The notes under the pieces are model-generated. The model was not told the DNA's origin and made no database searches. It was given only the letters and a program-made list of their open reading frames with translations. From contig DMES01000067.1 of the NCBI GenBank assembly GCA_003450815.1, positions 1 to 20,740 on the forward strand: a stretch of DNA of 20,740 nt, written 5' to 3'. Of the stretch, positions 20,708 to 20,740 are shown in pieces. The DNA is from Elusimicrobiota bacterium. GTDB taxonomy: Bacteria; Elusimicrobiota; Elusimicrobia; Elusimicrobiales; UBA9959. The position numbers and the translations under genes were made by a program. Numbering within the stretch: position 1 is the first letter of the stretch; each line of letters starts with the position of its first letter.

Positions 20708-20740
20708 GCCTATGAGTCACAGCTGTCCGGTTAAAATTGA

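Overview
The window comes from a diderm (Gram-negative) bacterium of moderate GC. The evidence is a secreted beta-barrel-like protein, several signal-peptide proteins and Sec-type leaders. The lineage cannot be fixed from sequence alone. The repeat-rich gene gaps, the anaerobe-type enzymes (tryptophanase, GlcD/GlcF-type oxidase) and the mixture of genes with and without Shine-Dalgarno sites would suit a little-studied phylum such as Elusimicrobiota, but that is a guess.

Layout. (1) 1-412: debris of an integrase-type insertion sequence, with a truncated transposase N-terminus and two direct 21-bp end repeats. (2) 482-3612, plus strand: a tightly packed operon of an ECF sigma factor, a one-TM anti-sigma-like protein, a small acidic secreted protein, a basic secreted protein made of five 18-residue repeats (DUF3106-like), a charged low-complexity secreted protein and an outer-membrane beta-barrel candidate. 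It looks like a self-regulated envelope module. (3) 3632-5582: a nested mobile region. A perfect 21-bp inverted repeat encloses an IS110-family element of the IS1111 type, followed by about 400 bp of structured non-coding DNA. (4) 5603-13391, minus strand: in transcription order a DUF1646 transporter, tryptophanase, a fused GlcD-GlcE flavoprotein, a GlcF-type Fe-S protein, a GAF/HD-GYP signalling protein and an OsmC-family protein. (5) 13392-13706: a hairpin-rich divergent gap. (6) 13707-19938, plus strand: patatin-like lipase, TauE/SafE exporter with DUF1634 partner, TPR protein, nitronate monooxygenase-like enzyme and a sugar-phosphate nucleotidyltransferase. (7) 19937-20740: a REP-associated tyrosine transposase (RAYT) between two palindromic REP-like hairpins, then a strong terminator.

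The most exciting item is the IS1111-type element. Its downstream region folds into a 13-bp stem (5082-5094 with 5136-5148). The loop carries two segments that match the two sides of the insertion site: 5100-5111 is antisense to the right flank (10 Watson-Crick plus 2 wobble pairs in a row), and 5123-5131 matches the left flank in sense (8 of 9). That is the geometry of the target-binding loop of the bridge RNA/seekRNA that guides IS110-family recombinases, so this copy appears to keep both guide and target in readable form.

A second theme is a set of gene gaps filled by inverted repeats. Each is built from a short repeated word (ggctgaagg, ggttaggg, aactc and others) and some run into coding sequence. 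The clearest case is tryptophanase, whose extra C-terminal tail is encoded by such a repeat.
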